A stretch of 64,000 bases of DNA. Origin: Clostridium algoriphilum. Lineage in GTDB: Bacteria > Bacillota > Clostridia > Clostridiales > Clostridiaceae. The notes beneath the pieces are model-generated. The model saw nothing but the letters and a program-made list of their open reading frames with translations, did no database searches and was not told the DNA's origin. Positions 60,120-64,000 of this stretch are shown piece after piece. The stretch spans positions 1 to 64,000 of the forward strand of contig NZ_JAIZZK010000008.1 of assembly GCF_020443705.1 (NCBI RefSeq), read 5' to 3'. Made by a program: the position numbers and the translations under genes. Every line of letters begins with the position of its first letter. The first letter of the stretch is position 1.

Positions 60120-60800
60120 TTATCTATAATATCCGTGATCATATCTTCTTCTTCTTCTTCTCCTAAGTAAGTTCCTAACAATTAAGATTCTTGCAAGATC
60201 CTGAAATCCACGTCTTCTGCCATAGCGACGTCTTTGCCTTGTATCATTATCTTCATTCTCATCATAATCTTCTATTTCATCGCCTCTATGATGCTCCTCG
60301 CATTTGTCAGCTATATCTTTACACATACGCTCCATATCAATCTCGCTAGGGCAATGTCTATGCCCGTGCTTAGCTTCCATCATATCACAATGAAGTTTTA
60401 CCATAGGATACATTCTAATATAAATCCTAGGATACATGGATTTTAAATCTTCTTCATTATCCATGCATGGCATCATTGGCATCATTGGCATCATTGGCAT
60501 CATTGGCATTGACATATCCATCATTGGCATATCCATCATCGGCATATTCATCATTGGGTTATCCATCATCGGCTTATCCATCATTGGCTTATCCATCATT
60601 GGCTTATCCATCATCGGCTTATCCATCATTGGCTTATCCATCATTGGCATATCCATCATTGGCATATCCATCATTGGCATATTCATCATTGGCATATTCA
60701 TCATTGGCATATTCATCATTGGCATATTCATCATTGGCATATTCATCATCGACTTACATTTTTCCATCTTATCACAATTTCTACAAGGGTAGTAATACAT
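60120..60800 (-). CDS. Methionine-rich pentapeptide-repeat protein with arginine-rich tail
   Basis: The 226-residue protein begins MYYYPCRNCDKMEKCKS. It then has 16 tandem pentapeptides of the type MM(N/D)(M/K/N)P (residues 18-97) and a MPMMP-type run. A conserved-looking domain follows (YPRIYIRMYPMVKLHCDMMEAKHGHRHC with several Cys/His), then an acidic stretch and the tail RRYGRRRGFQ...LLRRRRRRRYDHGYYR. GGAGG lies six bases before ATG 60800. Many Met, Cys and His residues suggest copper or silver binding; the Cys/His and Arg/Tyr composition also resembles spore coat proteins. Function is inference. Confidence 0.75.
   Translation of the reverse strand: MYYYPCRNCDKMEKCKSMMNMPMMNMPMMNMPMMNMPMMNMPMMDMPMMDMPMMDKPMMDKPMMDKPMMDKPMMDKPMMDNPMMNMPMMDMPMMDMSMPMMPMMPMMPMMPCMDNEEDLKSMYPRIYIRMYPMVKLHCDMMEAKHGHRHCPSEIDMERMCKDIADKCEEHHRGDEIEDYDENEDNDTRQRRRYGRRRGFQDLARILIVRNLLRRRRRRRYDHGYYR
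60468..60749 (-). repeat. 15-bp tandem repeat encoding MMxxP units
   Basis: Sixteen units of 15 bp in frame, followed by shorter ATGCCAATG-type units. Unit types are blocked: five MMNMP, two MMDMP, five MMDKP, then MMDNP, MMNMP, MMDMP and MMDMS. Blocks of identical units point to recent local duplication. Confidence 0.95.
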
Positions 60801-61001
60801 AAGTACCTCCAAAATAATATTTACTATCCATATTATTCGGAAGTTCAATGTTTTGTTACCATTAATTATGTATTAATCATACTAAAATTAAAAATCGAAT
60901 ACCTAACAGTAATCGATCTTTGTTTCACATAAATATTTTAACATATCTTTAAACACTAACTATATCTACATCTATCTATATATTATAACTATATAATATT
61001 T

Positions 61002-61535
61002 TTAAACTACAACACTGTCACAATCTAAATTATCTACGGTATTTTCAATCGCATCTACTTCATATTCCTTACATAACAATGCTCTAATATATCCCCTATC
61101 ATTGTTTGTTGATTTAATATAAAAATGTCTTCCATAATAAAATCTTATAAGTGAGAACATTCTTGATGAAGTATGAAGATATAAATAATGAACATTTAAT
61201 TCTTCCATTAAGTTATCAACTGCATTCATGAGTATCTTCCCAATACCATTGTTTTGGTGGTCTTCTGAAACACCAAATCTAGTTAAATAAGCAGTATTAT
61301 CCGTTTTAATTTCTATTCGAACAGAACCAATAATTTCATTGTTAAATAAAGCTACAAAAACATTAGTATTCTCTACTGCCATTAATACATCATCGTATGT
61401 TTCCTCAAAAGGCACAACCAACCCTGCAATTGATGCACTCTTGGCATACATATCAAAAGATTTTTTTGAAAGTATTCGTATTTCTTCAATATCGCTTTTA
61501 GCAGCCCTTCTAACTTCAAAGAACATGTTTTCCAT
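61002..61535 (-). CDS. GNAT-family N-acetyltransferase
   Basis: The 177-residue protein contains EVRRAAKSDIEEIRILSKKSF, AYLTRFGVSEDHQNNGIGKILMNAVDNLM (acetyl-CoA loop, near 95-125) and HLYLHTSSRMFSLIRFYYGRHF, a standard GNAT layout. The substrate is unknown. ATG 61535 is seven bases after GGGGGG; the earlier in-frame ATG precedes that site. It stands alone between the repeat protein and the CorC-type genes. Confidence 0.85.
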   Translation of the reverse strand: MENMFFEVRRAAKSDIEEIRILSKKSFDMYAKSASIAGLVVPFEETYDDVLMAVENTNVFVALFNNEIIGSVRIEIKTDNTAYLTRFGVSEDHQNNGIGKILMNAVDNLMEELNVHYLYLHTSSRMFSLIRFYYGRHFYIKSTNNDRGYIRALLCKEYEVDAIENTVDNLDCDSVVV

Positions 61536-61649
61536 GTATCTACCCCCCAATATCATATTAATTTATAAATTAACTAGTCATATTATTGTATCAAAAAACA
61601 TCCTATTGGATTGTTAAGAATGTGTTAAAAGTAATAACCAATAAAACGA

Positions 61650-62948
61650 TTAATCTTTCTTTACTATTTTTTTAATTAGTACCTTGCTTATTCTTTTACT
61701 ATCACACTTTAGTATAATAAATTCGTACTTCTCATATACAACTTTATCGTAAATTTTTGGATAAGACTTCAACTGTGAATAAATCCATCCGCCAATTGTA
61801 TCTATATTTTCAGACTCTATTTCTATATCTAATAATTCAATGGCATCCTCAATAAGAACTTTTCCATCTACAAGGTAGCTACCATCTTCGGTCTTAATAA
61901 TTTCATTTCCTTCTTCATCAAACTCATCCTGGATTTCGCCAACGATTTCTTCTAAAATATCCTGAACGGTTACGAGTCCAAATGTTCCACCATATTCATC
62001 AATAATTATAGCCATTTGCATTTTTTCTATCTTGAATACTTTTAGCAATTCACTTATAGAAAGTGACTCTGGAACAAATTTAATTTCACGAATAATATCT
62101 GCTATATTTTCACTATTACCTTGGATTTTCTGTTTATACAAATCCTTAATGTGTATAAACCCGATAACATTATCCTTATTATCTTTACATACTGGATACC
62201 TTGTATGTTGCTGATCTATAGTAAATGCAATAACATCTTCAAACGAATCCTCAACGTAAATACAATTCATATCAGTTCTTGGTATCATTATTTCTTTTAC
62301 TGTTTTCTCAGAAAAATCGAATATATTATCTATAAATGTTAACTCAGTTTTATCTATTAGTCCATATTTATAACTCTCTTCAACCAATAACTTTATTTCT
62401 TCATCAGTATGCGCAACTTCGTGTTCATCAACTAGTGACACACCAAAAACCTTTAAAACTAAACTAGTACTATGGTTAAATGCCCACATTATTGGGAACG
62501 TTATATTATAGAATATTACAAGTGGTAGCGCTGTATACATTGCTATCTTCTCTGTATTTATAATTGCTAGGGATTTAGGAACTAATTCACCAAATACAAT
62601 ATGAAAACCCGTTATAATAGAAAATCCCACGATAAATGAAATTGAGTGTATAGCACTTTCTTGAAGATTAAATAAGCCAAATAGTGGAGATAGCATATCT
62701 GCAACAGCTGGTTCTCCTACCCATCCTAGTCCAAGCGACGCTAAAGTTATACCTAGCTGACATGCAGACAAGTATGAATTTAAATTTTTAACTACCTTTG
62801 AAGTGTATTTTACATTTGGAGCACCTTCATGTACTAATGTTTCTATTCTAGATTTTCTTACCTTTACCATTGCAAATTCTGTAGCAACAAAAAAAGCATT
62901 CATAAATACAAGTAAAAGTACAATAATGATGTTAATAAAAGTAATCAA
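61650..62948 (-). CDS. CorC/HlyC-family protein: CNNM, CBS pair and CorC_HlyC domain
   Basis: The N-terminal CNNM (DUF21) domain has four helices (LLLVFMNAFFVATEFAMVKVRKSR, LSACQLGITLASLGLGWVGEPAV, GFHIVFGELVPKSLAI). A CBS pair lies at about 215-335 (IMIPRTDMNCIYVEDSFEDV; IDEYGGTFGLVTVQDILEEIVGEIQDEFDEE) and CorC_HlyC at about 350-425. Relatives export magnesium or take part in divalent cation balance; the haemolysin name is historical. TTG 62948 is eight bases after AAGGGG. A paralogue lies upstream at 63114. Confidence 0.88.
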   Translation of the reverse strand: MITFINIIIVLLLVFMNAFFVATEFAMVKVRKSRIETLVHEGAPNVKYTSKVVKNLNSYLSACQLGITLASLGLGWVGEPAVADMLSPLFGLFNLQESAIHSISFIVGFSIITGFHIVFGELVPKSLAIINTEKIAMYTALPLVIFYNITFPIMWAFNHSTSLVLKVFGVSLVDEHEVAHTDEEIKLLVEESYKYGLIDKTELTFIDNIFDFSEKTVKEIMIPRTDMNCIYVEDSFEDVIAFTIDQQHTRYPVCKDNKDNVIGFIHIKDLYKQKIQGNSENIADIIREIKFVPESLSISELLKVFKIEKMQMAIIIDEYGGTFGLVTVQDILEEIVGEIQDEFDEEGNEIIKTEDGSYLVDGKVLIEDAIELLDIEIESENIDTIGGWIYSQLKSYPKIYDKVVYEKYEFIILKCDSKRISKVLIKKIVKKD

Positions 62949-63083
62949 TTGTAAAGCCCCTTCCAATTAAGCATATCTATTCTTCATTTAGTATTATCCA
63001 CACTTATCACTATAATATATCATAACATACTTTTTATTTTTGCATAATATCAAATGTACCAATAAATATAAACATATGCATAA

Positions 63084-63116
63084 AAATGCTCTACCTTTGA
63101 AGTAGAGCATCTTTTA
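63084..63116 (-). terminator. Terminator behind the second CorC/HlyC gene
   Basis: ATGCTCTAC pairs with GTAGAGCAT around seven bases, with TTTTTATG following on the minus strand. It starts at the stop codon of the gene running off the right edge. Confidence 0.85.
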
Positions 63117-64000
63117 TATACATATTTTTATTCTTTCTATTCTTCTTTGTTTAACTTCCTCTATTTTGAATATCACATCACCATACTCAATAGTTTTATT
63201 TTCATTTATCTTTGGAATACATCCCATAAGACTAATTAAAAATCCTCCTATTGTATTGTAATTTTTTGAGAACAAATTTAAATCTAGATTGTCATTTAAT
63301 TCGTCTAAAGAAAGTAATCCGCTCACTATATAAGTATTATTATCAACTTTTCTTATATCAGGTTCGTCATCATCATATTCATCTTCAATATTTCCCATGA
63401 CTTCTTCAACAAGGTCTTCTATAGTAACTATTCCTGAAAATCCACCATACTCATCTATAAGTAAAGCCATATGATTTTTAGATCTTTGTAAGTCTTTAAA
63501 TAATTCATCTATATTTTTACTTTCATAAACAAAATAAGGCAAATGTAATATATTCTTTATATCTACATTTTCAAAACCATTCTTTCGTGCCTCGATTATA
63601 AAATCTTTCATATAAAGTACTCCTATGATATTATCAACATCATCATCATAAACCGGTACTCTTGAATACTTTTCTTCTAATAATTCATCTAAAAACTCAG
63701 TGACAGGTTCATTAACATCAATTAAAAATACATCTGTTCTTGGAGTCATAACTTCCTCAGCTGATTTATCATCAAAGTCAATAATGTTATTTATCATCTT
63801 TTTTTCAGTTTCGTTTATAATACCGTGTTTTTGTCCTACTTCTATAATTGATATTATTTCCTCTTTTGATAACTTTTCTTCTACCTTACAACTATCAAGG
63901 CCAGTAATCTTAACTAGCATATTAGTGGATGCTGAAAGTAAAATTGCGAAAGGAGCAACCACCTTAGATACATAGAAAATGGGTTTTACTGAAAACATTG
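63114..64000 (-). CDS. CorC/HlyC-family protein, 3' part (partial)
   Basis: The visible 294 residues contain the end of a CNNM membrane region (FYVSKVVAPFAILLSASTNMLVKITG), the CBS pair (VMTPRTDVFLIDVNEPVTEFLDELLEEKYSRVPVYDDD; ALLIDEYGGFSGIVTIEDLVEEVMGNIEDEYDDDEP) and the CorC_HlyC domain. The N-terminal CNNM helices are missing, so the gene continues beyond the window. The ATG at 63998 is probably internal. It is a paralogue of the gene at 61650, sharing motif order but diverged in sequence. Confidence 0.9.
   Translation of the reverse strand, partial: MFSVKPIFYVSKVVAPFAILLSASTNMLVKITGLDSCKVEEKLSKEEIISIIEVGQKHGIINETEKKMINNIIDFDDKSAEEVMTPRTDVFLIDVNEPVTEFLDELLEEKYSRVPVYDDDVDNIIGVLYMKDFIIEARKNGFENVDIKNILHLPYFVYESKNIDELFKDLQRSKNHMALLIDEYGGFSGIVTIEDLVEEVMGNIEDEYDDDEPDIRKVDNNTYIVSGLLSLDELNDNLDLNLFSKNYNTIGGFLISLMGCIPKINENKTIEYGDVIFKIEEVKQRRIERIKICI

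Noticed and set aside
60468-60749. Periodic repeats resembling a CRISPR array
   Set aside because: The period is 15 bp without unique spacers and the units are in frame with a protein-coding gene.
60436-60802. Long plus-strand reading frames with IIGIS or SLAYP repeats opposite the Met-rich gene
   Set aside because: They are complements of the 15-bp coding repeat, which stays open in several frames. The minus-strand frame has a ribosome binding site, a non-repetitive conserved-looking domain and sensible composition.

Overview
The window looks like a chromosomal segment of a low-GC, spore-forming, obligately anaerobic Firmicute of the Clostridium type. This is inferred from the very AT-rich sequence, strong GGAGG-type ribosome binding sites, frequent TTG/GTG starts, RNase J, HelD, a class F flavodiiron fusion and a large soluble PAS histidine kinase. 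No rRNA, tRNA, CRISPR array or prophage was seen. A partial IS3-like insertion sequence touches the left edge, and a CorC/HlyC-type gene runs off the right edge.

Layout. 0.1-5 kb: IS end, RNase J, a CLC chloride/proton antiporter followed by a GGDEF-like protein with a ribbon-helix-helix tail, and a lone integrase N-terminal domain. 4.8-9.1 kb: a complete arsenic operon (arsR-acr3-arsD-arsA-arsC) with a consensus promoter. 9.2-12.7 kb: a MarR-acetyltransferase pair, an EFR1-type flavodoxin/ferredoxin protein and lgt. 12.9-15.5 kb: a DUF134 regulator, an Mrp/NBP35 ATPase and a NifX-like protein, with the same 14-bp palindrome at three promoters. 16.2-23.8 kb: a sulfane-sulfur (persulfide) island with thioredoxin, two multidomain CoA-disulfide-reductase/rhodanese/TusA fusions (one also with DsrE), a rhodanese, a cysteine-containing ArsR regulator, a NapH-like membrane ferredoxin and a SHOCT protein. 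Two of its promoters share a nearly identical 61-bp promoter/operator block. 23.8-31.5 kb: a two-component system, a secreted protein, an HD-GYP protein, a second persulfide-type ArsR next to a flavodoxin, a CDF metal exporter and an NlpC/P60 hydrolase. 31.9-35.9 kb: galE, an mgtE relic, an RpiR regulator, a structured intergenic region, a DUF1540 protein and a small ribbon-helix-helix gene pair. 36-46.8 kb: the flavodiiron-rubredoxin-oxidoreductase fusion, a thioesterase, membrane proteins, a frameshifted chemoreceptor, HelD and a secreted protein.

47-56 kb holds the most system-like arrangement: a GntR plus RCK_C regulator of the BusR type (a c-di-AMP responsive family), a four-gene ABC transporter set with a small secreted protein of bacteriocin-like context, and a BusA/OpuC-type glycine-betaine transporter. 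The transporter promoter sits between the arms of a bipartite 16-bp inverted repeat, suggesting turgor control by c-di-AMP. 56-64 kb: DUF6241 and hypothetical envelope proteins, an orphan PAS kinase, a methionine-rich pentapeptide-repeat protein with an arginine-rich tail, a GNAT enzyme and two CorC/HlyC-type CNNM-CBS proteins.

The main hypotheses worth testing are the two palindrome-defined regulons (DUF134 and persulfide ArsR), the BusR-BusAB circuit, a promoter that runs straight into a terminator before a DUF2798 gene, and the structured region between rpiR and the DUF1540 gene.
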